This document shows, in pieces, positions 24,807-33,079 of a stretch of DNA of 64,000 nucleotides. The translations under genes were made by a program, and so were the position numbers. How positions within the stretch are numbered: position 1 is the first letter of the stretch; the number at the start of each line of letters is the position of its first letter. The stretch is from an uncultured Eubacterium sp. (GTDB lineage Bacteria > Bacillota > Clostridia > Oscillospirales > Acutalibacteraceae): NCBI RefSeq assembly GCF_934561735.1, contig NZ_CAKTGT010000002.1, positions 238,220 to 302,219 of the forward strand, written 5' to 3'. Below the pieces are notes generated by a model. It saw nothing but the letters and a program-made list of their open reading frames with translations, was not told the origin of the DNA and did not search any database.

Positions 24807-25373
24807 CGGCTTAATCAATTTACCTTTTTTGAGCGATGCAAGCAGTTTGCCGTTGCCGACTTCTTCAACAACTTCACTTGATACATCAATACCATTAATG
24901 TTTTGCAAAACCTTTATTGCCTGTTCAAAAGCATCGTTTACATCGTCAAAGTTTTCATCGTAGTTCAGTCGAGTGTTTCGAGAATGCTTGTCTAATCTTT
25001 CTAACAAGTTATCATTATTGTCATTTTCAAGGCTTCCTCTTCCGTTACTGTTCCTTTCTGGTCGTAACGATTCAGCATTGAGCGTAGCATCGTTATCAAG
25101 TTGCCCTTGTCCATTCCGAGATATGTTCCTATCTTCATAGCCGCCGTTTCTGATATTTTCAAAGAGTGTAGAAGCTGAAACAGTAACTCCATTAACTCCT
25201 CTTCTGTATGCTCTTCTAATTTCATTATATTGTCTCCTTGCATATTTGATTTTTGGCCTAAAAACTAATATGTCTTTTGTATCATTGTCAAGCATTTTGT
25301 ACAGATAAAAACCTTTACTTGCCAATTCAATACATCTTACTTGATTTGGATATTTTATATTATCCCAAGTCAT
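24804..25373 (-). pseudogene. C-terminal remnant of a large polyvalent-type protein
   Basis: A 189-residue open frame, in the same reading frame as the remnant at 25395-26015 and separated from it only by a TAA and seven codons. It begins MTWDNIKYPNQVRCIELAS, has a low-complexity Asn/Arg/Ser-rich middle like the linkers of large mobile-element polyproteins, and ends GNGKLLASLKKGKLIKP. No good ribosome site precedes its ATG. The simplest reading is one decayed gene split by a nonsense mutation. Part of the middle is also open in another frame with a good start (25001-25225), so its coding status there is uncertain. Confidence 0.45.
25001..25225 (-). CDS. Small alpha-helical protein overlapping the polyvalent remnant in another frame
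   Basis: 74 residues starting MKLEEHTEEELMELLFQLL; helical and Leu/Met/Glu-rich, with KISETAAMKIGTYLGMDKG in the middle and TVTEEEALKM near the end. The ATG at 25225 has AAGGAGA eight bases upstream, the best ribosome site in the island. Its composition looks like a genuine soluble protein, similar in style to small hypothetical proteins of clostridial mobile elements. It is nested out of frame within the 24804-25373 open frame. No function can be given. Confidence 0.5.
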   Translation of the reverse strand: MKLEEHTEEELMELLFQLLHSLKISETAAMKIGTYLGMDKGNLITMLRSMLNRYDQKGTVTEEEALKMTIMITC

Positions 25374-25394
25374 TACTTCGGATTTTAATTCACC

Positions 25395-26015
25395 TTATCT
25401 TTTTAAGCCTGTTGTGTTAATTACATTGTAATTGTTTTCGTCAAACTCGTCAACATCTATATTCCTTGAGTACCGAATATCGGACTTGTCTGTAGGAGCG
25501 GCATTGTCAATCAACTTAATTTGATTTGAATTAAACGCAATGTATTCCTCGTTGCCGTTATTCACTCCGTCATACCCAAGACTTTCGAGGTATTCTCTTG
25601 CCTTAATTCCTGCTCCGTTTTGACCTTGATATTTCCTCAATGCCTTATATCCTGTTTGTTCATCGGCAGGATTTGTAATGTTAAGGTAATACGACTTGAC
25701 ATCATCATTTGATTTTGGTATACTTTCATCAATAGCAGAAGTTATCGTTTCAGCTGCGCCCATTCCGCTTTTTAGCGGAACAGAGGCACCGTCAGCGTCT
25801 TTAACTTCTGTTATTTTATTTATATCGTAAAGAATTTTTCTTCCGTCTTTTGCATTAAAGGCTTCCGAAAAAGGTACGCCTTGAATCTTGACGGAACGCC
25901 CTGAATATGATATACTACCAATATAGCCACTTTGTTGGAGCTCAATAGGCAGACCCTTTTTAGGGTCAACGAAGCCTATCTGACCGACCAGCTTTGTGAC
26001 TATTTTTTGTTTTCG
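25395..26015 (-). pseudogene. Truncated ADP-ribosyltransferase-like segment of a polyvalent protein
   Basis: The frame is open from just after a TAG at 26018-26016 to the TAA at 25397-25395, with no start codon at its head, so it is a 5'-truncated remnant. Visible stretches include GLPIELQQSGYIGSISYSG, YYLNITNPAD, GYKALRKYQG, YLESLGYDGVNNGNEEYIAF, NSNQIKLIDN and DIRYSRNIDVDEFDE. The YDGV-EYIAFNSNQIK and DIRYS patterns match the ART-type domains and junctions of large polyvalent proteins of phages and conjugative elements. Any ADP-ribosylating activity is inference. An internal ATG at 25763 could still start a 122-residue piece. Confidence 0.6.
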
Positions 26016-26039
26016 CTAACATACAAAACATCACAATGT

Positions 26040-26096
26040 AAATATATAAAATTTGAATGTTGAAGGATAAATTGTTAGTAAACATTTTTATTGACA
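26040..26096 (+). repeat. Direct repeat copy A, carrying a -35 box
   Basis: A 57-base unit starting AAATATATAAAATTTG and ending with TTGACA. It matches copy B at 26197-26252 over nearly its whole length with a few substitutions and a one-base gap. It forms the upstream half of a promoter. Confidence 0.8.
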
Positions 26097-26119
26097 TAAT
26101 CAAGCAAATTGAATATACT
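26091..26119 (+). promoter_or_regulatory. Promoter of small RNA unit A
   Basis: TTGACA (26091-26096), exactly 17 bases, TATACT (26114-26119). No open frame follows; a compact hairpin set does. Confidence 0.75.
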
Positions 26120-26125
26120 AATTTT

Positions 26126-26183
26126 GGAATCGGTAGAAAGTGTAGAAACTTTCGGGGATAAGCTCCCGGCCGGTTCCGTTTTT
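26126..26183 (+). ncRNA. Candidate small RNA A (about 58 nt)
   Basis: Closing stem GGAATCGG (26126-26133) with CCGGTTCC (26170-26177), enclosing two hairpins: GAAAGT/ACTTTC and GGGG/TCCC. A GTTTTT tail follows at once. With the promoter ending seven bases before it, the unit reads as a complete small-RNA gene with terminator. Family unknown. Confidence 0.55.
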
Positions 26184-26196
26184 GCGTTTACTCGAT

Positions 26197-26252
26197 AAAT
26201 ATATAAAATTAAATGTTGAAGAATAGGTTATTAGTAAACGTTTTTATTGACA
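26197..26252 (+). repeat. Direct repeat copy B, carrying a -35 box
   Basis: A 56-base near-copy of the repeat at 26040-26096, 157 bases downstream, also ending in TTGACA. Confidence 0.8.
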
Positions 26253-26275
26253 TTTTTGACTGATTTTGATACAAT
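26247..26275 (+). promoter_or_regulatory. Promoter of small RNA unit B
   Basis: TTGACA (26247-26252), exactly 17 bases, TACAAT (26270-26275). Confidence 0.7.
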
Positions 26276-26281
26276 TTCATC

Positions 26282-26356
26282 AATGAATTTGTTTTTGTTG
26301 TTGTACGCGGCCGGAATTACACCGGCATTTCGTGATAATAAATCAAATTCATTTTT
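26282..26356 (+). ncRNA. Candidate small RNA B (about 75 nt)
   Basis: Outer stem ATGAATTTG (26283-26291) with CAAATTCAT (26344-26352), an ACG/CGT step, and an apical GCCGG-AATTACA-CCGGC hairpin (26310-26326). A T-rich tail follows. Its sequence is unlike RNA A although the promoters are duplicated. Confidence 0.5.
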
Positions 26357-26427
26357 ATTTATTCTTTTGAAATAGAATTTAATATAAATTTCTCTGGCTT
26401 AAAGCAGCTAAAACAGGCTATTTAAAG

Positions 26428-26467
26428 TAAAAATAAAACACCCTCGATATATGATTATCAAGGGTGA
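26428..26467 (-). terminator. Terminator of tRNA-Leu
   Basis: On the minus strand CACCCTTGATA pairs with TATCGAGGGTG, followed by TTTTATTTTT. Confidence 0.8.
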
Positions 26468-26470
26468 AAT

Positions 26471-26555
26471 TGGTGCACCTGACAGGAATTGAACCTGCAC
26501 ATCTCTCGATACCAGATCCTAAATCTGGCGCGTCTGCCAGTTCCGCCACAGGTGC
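26471..26555 (-). tRNA. tRNA-Leu (anticodon UAG), CCA encoded
   Basis: 85 bases on the minus strand. The acceptor arms GCACCTG and CAGGTGC pair, the anticodon stem CAGAT/ATCTG encloses TTTAGGA with anticodon TAG, the variable arm is long as in class II tRNAs, and the T-loop GGTTCAATTCC is standard. The 3' CCA is in the genome. Mobile elements often use tRNA-Leu genes as target sites and remnants lie 0.4 kb away, but I found no duplicated tRNA end. Confidence 0.97.
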
Positions 26556-26567
26556 AACTGCCCGAAT

Positions 26568-26596
26568 ATAATAACACGGGGTTATGTAAAAGTCAA
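26568..26596 (-). promoter_or_regulatory. Promoter of tRNA-Leu
   Basis: On the minus strand TTGACT (26596-26591), 17 bases, TATTAT (26573-26568). Confidence 0.7.
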
Positions 26597-26610
26597 GCAG
26601 ATATTTTGGT

Positions 26611-27315
26611 TCAGCCGATTTTTTGTGCCTTGTCAAATTCCTTGCGAAGATTTGATATTATCCGCTTTTCGAGGCGGGATATATAGGACTGCGAAATGGA
26701 AAGCTCATCGGCAAGTTGTTTTTGCGTTAGCGGCTTGCAACCGTTGAGTCCAAAGCGACGGTTCATAATATTTTTTTCTTTATCCGGCAGGTTGGCAACT
26801 ATTTTGCGAAGCAGTTTTTTCTCGTCCTCATATTCGATATTTTGGCTGATTTCGTCCGGTTCCGTGCCGAGAACATCACGGAGCGTCATCTCATTGCCGT
26901 CCCAGTCCGTACTCAACGGCTCATCAAACGACAATTCGATTTTTGAATTTCCCGTTTTTCGCAAATACATAAGTATTTCGTTTTCAATACAACGGGAAGC
27001 GTAAGTTGCAAGCTTGATATTTTTTGTATAATCAAAGGTGTTTACCGCTTTCATAAGACCGATTGTGCCGATAGACACCAAGTCTTCGGTTGTAGCAGTC
27101 GGGCAATCATACTTGCGTGCGATGTAAACAACAAGGCGGAGATTATGTACAACAAGCAAATCCTTATGTTCGTCATTACCTTCGGCAAGTTCAAGCATAA
27201 TTTTTTTCTCTTCTTCCCTTTTAAGCGGCGGCGGAAGAACATCGGGACCGTTTATGTAATGGCAAAACTGCTTAGGAAACAGCTTGTAAAATAATTTTGA
27301 TAATATATTTTTCAT
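26611..27315 (-). CDS. sigE: Sporulation sigma factor SigE precursor (pro-SigE)
   Basis: 234 residues. An N-terminal pro-sequence (MKNILSKLFYKLFPKQF...) precedes the conserved LPPPL and regions 2 to 4. Region 2 has TEDLVSIGTIGLMKAVNTFD and TYASRCIENEILMYLR; region 4 ends in ELSISQSYISRLEKRI. SpoIIGA removes the pro-sequence after polar septation, giving active mother-cell SigE. It follows spoIIGA by 9 bases, the standard spoIIG operon. sigG, often the next gene in other spore formers, is not here; tRNA-Leu follows instead. Confidence 0.96.
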   Translation of the reverse strand: MKNILSKLFYKLFPKQFCHYINGPDVLPPPLKREEEKKIMLELAEGNDEHKDLLVVHNLRLVVYIARKYDCPTATTEDLVSIGTIGLMKAVNTFDYTKNIKLATYASRCIENEILMYLRKTGNSKIELSFDEPLSTDWDGNEMTLRDVLGTEPDEISQNIEYEDEKKLLRKIVANLPDKEKNIMNRRFGLNGCKPLTQKQLADELSISQSYISRLEKRIISNLRKEFDKAQKIG

Positions 27316-27324
27316 AAAAACACC

Positions 27325-28122
27325 TCAAACAGACAGAATATCATAATTAAGTATTGCGGAATAATTCTCATCTTTTACATCATTACTGAGAGCTATGTAT
27401 GCGTTTTCTATCACTTCTTCGCCTTTGGCGGATTTAAGAATAATCTTATCGGGTTTAAAGGCGGTTAAAAATCCTACTCCGTTAACGGTTGAAACGGGAA
27501 CAAGCCGAGTATTTTTGCCGTCTGCGGATATTTTGGAAGAATCAACAATAATAACGGGTGCGTTTGAAAAAGGTTCACGCAGTTTATTACCCGTATCTAA
27601 AAAAGCGAGCAAATCGGTTGAAGTTCCGTTATTTTCTATAGTTAAAAAATATATTTCTTTTTTTGAAAGTGTACGATTATACAGACGAATTATCACAGAC
27701 GACGCCACATATGCAACAGCGGAACAAACGATAATCGTACTTGAAGAAATATCGAAATACAAAATGTTATTGTTAATTGCAATGAATTTCAATTTAAACA
27801 AACAGCAAGCCGCCATCATAACACCGAGAAGCAGAAAATTGCCGAAATAAAAGACTGCAAGCTGTTTAACAAAGGTATAAAACCTGCTAAATCCGAATGT
27901 TACAAAAACCATAACAGCCGAAACGGCAATTTGACCGAGCACGAGCGAAAAGGCAGGGACATCGTCACAAAAGATAACGAGCGAATATGCAGACCCTATA
28001 ACGGAGGCAAGAATTATTTTTACAAGCTTTGGCTTTCGCTTGCAGAACAGGCAGGTAATTTGAAGCAAAAAAAACGACACAAAAAAGTTGAGTGCTAATA
28101 ATATATCAACATATATAACAAT
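27325..28122 (-). CDS. spoIIGA: Sporulation sigma-E processing aspartic protease SpoIIGA
   Basis: About 265 residues. Five hydrophobic segments fill the first half; the cytoplasmic half carries the aspartic protease signature FLDTGNKLREP (Asp near residue 175). It is the membrane-bound protease for pro-SigE. The first in-frame ATG (28176) lies inside the -35 region of the promoter and cannot be transcribed. The family N-terminus (hydrophobic, IVIYVDILLALNF) starts at an ATT codon at 28122-28120, seven bases after GGGGG, so an AUU start is proposed. No ATG, GTG or TTG is in frame between the promoter and that point. Confidence 0.9.
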   Translation of the reverse strand: MVIYVDILLALNFFVSFFLLQITCLFCKRKPKLVKIILASVIGSAYSLVIFCDDVPAFSLVLGQIAVSAVMVFVTFGFSRFYTFVKQLAVFYFGNFLLLGVMMAACCLFKLKFIAINNNILYFDISSSTIIVCSAVAYVASSVIIRLYNRTLSKKEIYFLTIENNGTSTDLLAFLDTGNKLREPFSNAPVIIVDSSKISADGKNTRLVPVSTVNGVGFLTAFKPDKIILKSAKGEEVIENAYIALSNDVKDENYSAILNYDILSV

Positions 28123-28143
28123 AAAAATACCCCCTTTGCATAC

Positions 28144-28176
28144 ATTATAAAATGCAAAGAGGGTATAATTTGTCAA
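28144..28176 (-). promoter_or_regulatory. Spo0A-dependent type spoIIG promoter
   Basis: On the minus strand TTGACA (28176-28171) and TATAAT (28149-28144) are both perfect but separated by 21 bases. The B. subtilis spoIIG promoter is known for an over-long 22-base spacer that needs Spo0A~P. A 0A-box-like TTTGTCAAA overlaps the -35 region. Confidence 0.75.
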
Positions 28177-28183
28177 AATATGA

Positions 28184-28741
28184 TTAATCTATAATTTCGA
28201 TTGTATCGATTGTAACATCAAAAACAGGCTTGTCGTTCACCCCGGTTTTTGTTGCGGCGATATCCTCGAGAACATCCTCGCCGTCGGTAATCATACCAAA
28301 TACAGTATGGTGGAAATCAAGCCACGGTGTGCCGCCCTTTTCCTTATAAGTATCGATAACCTCACGAGGGAAGCCGTTATCCTGCAAATCTTCCATTTGT
28401 TCAAGAAGATGTGACGGAACTTCCTTTGCCTGAACTACAAAAAACTGTGAGCCGTTTGTATTAGGTCCTGCGTTTGCCATAGAAAGAGCACCGTAATAAT
28501 TGCGTGCGTCAAGAGAAAATTCATCCTCAAAGTTTTTGCCCCAAATTGATTCGCCGCCCATACCTGTACCGGTTGGGTCGCCGCCCTGAATCATAAAGTC
28601 CTTGATTACTCTGTGGAAGATAAGGCCGTCATAGTAGCCGTTTTTTGCGTGAGTAACAAAGTTTTCAACAGCCTTTGGAGCAACCTCCGGCATAAGGTCA
28701 AATGACATATCGCCCTTGTTTGTTTTGATAATTGCTTTCAT
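28184..28741 (-). CDS. Peptidyl-prolyl cis-trans isomerase, cyclophilin type
   Basis: 185 residues without a signal peptide. The cyclophilin core is clear: [49 protein letters not shown] and [10 protein letters not shown]. An insertion of about 25 residues before FHHTVFG ([17 protein letters not shown]) is longer than in minimal bacterial cyclophilins but known in clostridial members. It catalyses proline isomerisation in protein folding. Its start overlaps the GH2 stop by one base, and it is the last gene of the nine-gene directon. Confidence 0.95.
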   Translation of the reverse strand: MKAIIKTNKGDMSFDLMPEVAPKAVENFVTHAKNGYYDGLIFHRVIKDFMIQGGDPTGTGMGGESIWGKNFEDEFSLDARNYYGALSMANAGPNTNGSQFFVVQAKEVPSHLLEQMEDLQDNGFPREVIDTYKEKGGTPWLDFHHTVFGMITDGEDVLEDIAATKTGVNDKPVFDVTIDTIEIID

Positions 28742-30435
28742 TATAATTTAACCCTTTCGTTAATTGATTTTAATACATCGGTGTCGATTTTTTGCACCTT
28801 TCGGTCATAAGTAAACAGTCCGTTGAGTTCATCTTCAACATCGGTAACCTGAGTGTAAACCGTTGCGGATAGCCCGTCTTTAATCTGCGGAATAATTGTT
28901 TTTTCAAACAAATTCTTATAAGCCTTTGTAAGACCTTCTTTGGAATTAAATATTTTATAGCCAAACATCTTATTATTAAAGGTATGGCCTTTTACTCTGA
29001 TACTGAGTCCGCCGAATTCCGTTAAGCACCAAGGTTTTACGCCTAAATGAACCTTAATCGGCGTAAAGTAAATATGCTTTGAAATAACATCTGTGTTGCC
29101 TCTGTCGTGCCAGCCTGAAGCGGAGTCAACAATTCGGGTGTTGTCCATAGATTTAAGGAGGGTATAAGCATAATTGCTGTCGAACTGACCCCAACCCTCA
29201 TTGAAAGGAACCCACATAGCAATGCACGGGCAGTTATAAAGAGCATTAATCATTTCTTCAAGTTCTTTATAGTAAAGTTTGCGTGCTTCAAGGCTTGTAC
29301 GCTTAAAGGTTTTGTAATTTGAATCGTCAAGATTGATGCCGACAAAAGGAATTGCACTGACTTCAAGTCCGTAATTGCCGCCGCCGTTAATCATATCCTG
29401 CCAAACGATAATGCCTTTTACATCGCAGAAATGGTACCAAAGCATAGGCTCGATTTTGATATGCTTACGAAGCATATTAAAGCCTAAATTCTTGATGGAT
29501 TTGACATCAAACTCCATTGCCTCATTTGACGGAGGAGTAAGAAATCCGTCGGGATAATAGCCTTGGTCAAGCAGACCGTTCATAAAATACGGCTTATTAT
29601 TGAGCATAAGGCGAGGCATACCGCTGCCGTCCTTACCGACCGAAAACTTACGCATACCGAAATATGAGTGAACCTCATCATCCTTATACTTAAAAATAAC
29701 ATTATAAAGGAACGGATTTTCAGGTGACCATTCTTTTGCATTGTCAATTTTTACTACATCATCTGTTGTGTCAGCAATCAGATTATCGCCGTCATAAATG
29801 AGCTTTTGAACGGTTAAATCATTTTCCGTTTCAAACTTAACGGTTTTGCTGTCAAAATCAGGAGTTATACGGACATTAGGAATATAATCAACAGGCGTGC
29901 TTTCAAGCCAAACGGTTTGCCAAATTCCGCTTTGTGCAGAATACCAAATGCCGCCTCGATTGGTCTTTTGCTTTCCTCTTGAATACTCGTTTTTTTCCGT
30001 CAAATCACGAACAACTACGTTGATAACATTATGTTCCTTAATCTGCTCGGTGATTTCAAATGTAAACGGAGTATATCCGCCGTGATGAACGCCTGCAAAT
30101 TGACCGTTAATATAAACTTTGGCAATTTGGTCAACAGCACCAAAATGAATGAAAACTCTGCCCTTATTAAATTCAACCGGTAAATTAAATTCCTTATTAT
30201 ATATAAGGTACTCTGTTGATTTGAGCGTTCTGTTAACACCTGAAAGCGGTGCTTCGGGAGAAAACGGAACGACAATATCATAAGAATAGCTATCCGGAAA
30301 TTCTTCGGATTCGCAAAATTCACATTGCCACATACCGTTTAAATTAAAATAACTGTCACGCTTAAACTGCGGTCGCGGATAATCCGAAAGAGGGCAATTC
30401 TTGTTTAAATCTTCGCCCCATTTTGTCATCAACAT
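28741..30435 (-). CDS. Glycoside hydrolase family 2 protein
   Basis: 564 residues, cytoplasmic (no signal peptide). The sugar-binding N domain ([26 protein letters not shown]) and the immunoglobulin-like domain lead to the TIM barrel with RKHIKIEP, the acid/base Glu in [12 protein letters not shown] and the probable nucleophile Glu in CLTEFGGL. Beta-galactosidase, beta-glucuronidase and related activities share this fold; the specificity is open. It overlaps the ABC exporter stop in a TAATG junction and has GGAGG correctly spaced. Its presence among housekeeping genes is unusual. Confidence 0.88.
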   Translation of the reverse strand: MLMTKWGEDLNKNCPLSDYPRPQFKRDSYFNLNGMWQCEFCESEEFPDSYSYDIVVPFSPEAPLSGVNRTLKSTEYLIYNKEFNLPVEFNKGRVFIHFGAVDQIAKVYINGQFAGVHHGGYTPFTFEITEQIKEHNVINVVVRDLTEKNEYSRGKQKTNRGGIWYSAQSGIWQTVWLESTPVDYIPNVRITPDFDSKTVKFETENDLTVQKLIYDGDNLIADTTDDVVKIDNAKEWSPENPFLYNVIFKYKDDEVHSYFGMRKFSVGKDGSGMPRLMLNNKPYFMNGLLDQGYYPDGFLTPPSNEAMEFDVKSIKNLGFNMLRKHIKIEPMLWYHFCDVKGIIVWQDMINGGGNYGLEVSAIPFVGINLDDSNYKTFKRTSLEARKLYYKELEEMINALYNCPCIAMWVPFNEGWGQFDSNYAYTLLKSMDNTRIVDSASGWHDRGNTDVISKHIYFTPIKVHLGVKPWCLTEFGGLSIRVKGHTFNNKMFGYKIFNSKEGLTKAYKNLFEKTIIPQIKDGLSATVYTQVTDVEDELNGLFTYDRKVQKIDTDVLKSINERVKL

Positions 30436-32132
30436 TATTTTTCCTCCACAACAATTTTACCGTCGATAATTTGAATATGCTTATTGCAAATTTCAAGAGC
30501 GGCTGTTTTATGAGAAACGATTATACAGGTTTTATCCTGCATTTCCTTTAAATTTTTCAAAAAGCGAAGTTCGGTTGCCTCATCAAGTGCCGAAGTTGCC
30601 TCATCAAGAAGCATAATCGGGGACTTTGAAAGAATTGAACGGGCAATAGCAAGACGCTGAAGTTGACCTTCGGAAAGCCCTATACCACGCTCACCGATAA
30701 CAGTATCAAGTCCGTCGGGAAGCTCATATACAAATTGGTCGGCACAGGAAATTCTGACAGCGTTTTTGATTTCTTCATCGGTAACATCCGAATTGATAAA
30801 AGTAAGATTGTCTTTTATAGAACCCGACATCAGGAAGTTACCCTGCGGAACATATGAAAACAACTTTCTTGTGTGGCAATCAACAGGTATATTTCTGCTT
30901 TCGGTATCAAGCATAATCGTACCGCCATTAAGATTAAACACACCCAAAAGAAGTTTGAGAAGTGTTGATTTGCCGATACCCGAAATACCCATTATCGCAA
31001 CAAAATCGCCCTTGTTAACAACCAAAGATGTATCATCAAGAATCAAATCTCTGTCGTATGCAAAAGTGAGATTTTTAAAATCTATACTTTTAAGTTCATC
31101 ATAAGTCTTTTTAACATCAATATCTTCTTTGTTAAATTCAAATTCTTTTTTAACATTATCAAGCTCAATAATTCTTTCTGCCGAAGCAAGAAGTGCAAAA
31201 TAACTCGGAAGGGTTTTTGAAAGCTGAGCAAATGGCTGCTGAATTTGGTTAACAAGCTGAAGCATAGCAGTAACGGTACCGTAATCCAAGCCGTTAATCA
31301 AACGATAAGCGCCAAATGCAAGAGCAAAAACATAACCCAAATTGAAAGTTGTGGATATACCGGCACTTGCAAGAATACCGAGCATTCTTCTTTTCATCTT
31401 GGCTTTATAGTTAACTTCCATTAATTCGCCTGCATTTTCGGAGACCTTTTCTTCAATGTTAAAGGACTTAACAACAAGAAGAGAAGTAAGGATTTCCTGT
31501 ATATACGAACGAACGGTACCCTCTGTTTCCTGAACTCGTTTGTGAAGCTTTTTGAGTATTTTCCTAAAAGAAAAGCTGAAAAGACAAACAAGTACACCGC
31601 CGACGAAAAATACAAGAGTAAATATTCTGTCAATAACGATAAGATAGATAAAAGCCGAAATAAGTTTGACAACAAAGTACACCAAATTCGGCAAAATATT
31701 TGTGAAGCCGTCCGAAATCTGCTGAACATCGTTGGTCATTCTGTTTTGGATTTCACCGGTATGATATTTGGCTACGCTCTGATAATCTTTTTTTACCACT
31801 ACATCAAGTATATGCTTTCGTAACGTAACTTCAATTCTTGCCTTGCACCGCTGAGAAAAGCTGTTTGAGCAAAGCGTAAGGAAAAGTTGAAACATAATAA
31901 GAAGCAAAAACATAACCGAACAATAGACAACTCTGTCAAACGAGTGTTCCTGAGTTGCGGCGTTGATTATCTTTTTTGAAAAATCGGCATACATAATCAT
32001 GAGTATGGCATTAATGGCATTTGTTATAATCAAAACAACAACATGCCATCTTTCTTTATGAAAAGTGCCCCACATCCATTTAATTGTTGCCCAATCGGAT
32101 TTTGATATTTTACGCTTTTGTTCCACAATCAA
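30435..32132 (-). CDS. ABC exporter, fused permease and ATPase
   Basis: 565 residues. Six membrane segments occupy residues 1-310; the ATPase domain has Walker A GISGIGKST, the signature LSEGQLQRLAIARS and Walker B PIMLLDEATSALD followed by the His loop VSHKTAA. It is a half-transporter of the MsbA/MdlB type that would work as a homodimer. There is no C39 peptidase domain at the N-terminus. It overlaps the S26-type peptidase gene by 4 bases, which suggests joint action in processing and exporting something, perhaps a peptide. The substrate is unknown. Confidence 0.92.
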   Translation of the reverse strand: MIVEQKRKISKSDWATIKWMWGTFHKERWHVVVLIITNAINAILMIMYADFSKKIINAATQEHSFDRVVYCSVMFLLLIMFQLFLTLCSNSFSQRCKARIEVTLRKHILDVVVKKDYQSVAKYHTGEIQNRMTNDVQQISDGFTNILPNLVYFVVKLISAFIYLIVIDRIFTLVFFVGGVLVCLFSFSFRKILKKLHKRVQETEGTVRSYIQEILTSLLVVKSFNIEEKVSENAGELMEVNYKAKMKRRMLGILASAGISTTFNLGYVFALAFGAYRLINGLDYGTVTAMLQLVNQIQQPFAQLSKTLPSYFALLASAERIIELDNVKKEFEFNKEDIDVKKTYDELKSIDFKNLTFAYDRDLILDDTSLVVNKGDFVAIMGISGIGKSTLLKLLLGVFNLNGGTIMLDTESRNIPVDCHTRKLFSYVPQGNFLMSGSIKDNLTFINSDVTDEEIKNAVRISCADQFVYELPDGLDTVIGERGIGLSEGQLQRLAIARSILSKSPIMLLDEATSALDEATELRFLKNLKEMQDKTCIIVSHKTAALEICNKHIQIIDGKIVVEEK

Positions 32133-32581
32133 TACCTCTTTAAAATATGTCTGTCTATAATATCAAGACAACGATTAATAAACATAGAAATCGGTCTTAA
32201 CGGCATAAGTGCAACCCAGACGCGTGAATAAATCTTATACCACTTTGTCTTTTGGCAGTCAACATATTTTTTGCCCTTGCGAAAATATCCTACAAGCACA
32301 CCGCAAATCATATCATCGGTTACATATTCCCTATCCCTGCGATTATCACCCATGGTTATGTAATGATCATCATACACTTCAATAATTCTGTGCATAATGT
32401 ATTTGCCGTTTTTTGCCTGAAAAACAGGAACATCATATTTTTTAAGTCTGCCCGTAGGCTTAACAACAATAATATTATCTCTGTGCTGATGAATAATCGG
32501 TCGCATAGAGGTACCCGTTGTAAGACCTGTATACTTTCCTGTTTTTTCCAGTATTTCTTTAATTGAAGTAAATTCTTCCAT
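32129..32581 (-). CDS. S24/S26-family signal peptidase-like protein
   Basis: 150 residues. The nucleophile Ser is in LTTGTSMRPII (near residue 25) and a His replaces the usual Lys in YIMHRIIEVYDDHYITMGDNR (near residue 65), the Ser-His arrangement of SipW/archaeal-type signal peptidases. A hydrophobic patch near the C-terminus (VWVALMPLRPISMFI) may be a membrane segment. In many clostridia such short S24/S26 proteins are adjacent to ABC exporters and peptide-modification genes. Here it overlaps the exporter by 4 bases; no obvious precursor peptide is next to it. Confidence 0.83.
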   Translation of the reverse strand: MEEFTSIKEILEKTGKYTGLTTGTSMRPIIHQHRDNIIVVKPTGRLKKYDVPVFQAKNGKYIMHRIIEVYDDHYITMGDNRRDREYVTDDMICGVLVGYFRKGKKYVDCQKTKWYKIYSRVWVALMPLRPISMFINRCLDIIDRHILKRY

Positions 32582-32603
32582 ATAAAATTTGCACCCTTTA
32601 AAA

Positions 32604-33077
32604 TTATTTGTTATTCAAAAGAACGACGGCATGAGCCGATATTCCCTCTTGTCTGCCTGTAAAACCAAGTTGTTCCTCAGTAGTCGCCTTAACGCTTACC
32701 TGTGAGATGTCAACGCCGCACGCTTTTGCTATATTCTCTCTCATAAAAGGAATATGCGGCTTCATCTTAGGCTGTTGAGCAATAAGAGTCGAATCAATAT
32801 TCTCAATTATATAGCCCTCATCCGATACTCTTTGAACAACGGCTTCAAGCAGTTTAAGAGAATCGGCGTCTTTCCACTTATCGTCTGTATCCGGAAACAT
32901 TCCGCCGATGTCGCCCAATGCGGCGGCTCCCAAAATCGCATCCGAAATTGCGTGAAGCAGCACATCCGCATCGCTGTGACCGAGAAGCCCAAGCTTGTAC
33001 GGAATATCCACACCGCCGATAATAAGTTTTCTTCCTTCGGTTAATCTGTGTACATCATATCCGTGACCAATACGCAT
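32604..33077 (-). CDS. ispF: 2-C-methyl-D-erythritol 2,4-cyclodiphosphate synthase
   Basis: 157 residues, normal length. The opening [11 protein letters not shown] holds the zinc ligands Asp and His, with the third His in [30 protein letters not shown] and the C-terminal [12 protein letters not shown] complete the family pattern. It forms MEcPP in the non-mevalonate isoprenoid pathway. It follows ispD after 2 bases. Confidence 0.97.
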   Translation of the reverse strand: MRIGHGYDVHRLTEGRKLIIGGVDIPYKLGLLGHSDADVLLHAISDAILGAAALGDIGGMFPDTDDKWKDADSLKLLEAVVQRVSDEGYIIENIDSTLIAQQPKMKPHIPFMRENIAKACGVDISQVSVKATTEEQLGFTGRQEGISAHAVVLLNNK

Positions 33078-33079
33078 AA

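Noticed and set aside
24281..26470. Intact integrative element with attachment sites at tRNA-Leu
   Set aside because: No integrase, no duplicated tRNA 3' end and truncated genes; only remnants can be supported.
28123..28176. ATG at 28176 as the spoIIGA start
   Set aside because: It falls in the -35 box of the spoIIG promoter, upstream of any transcript from that promoter.
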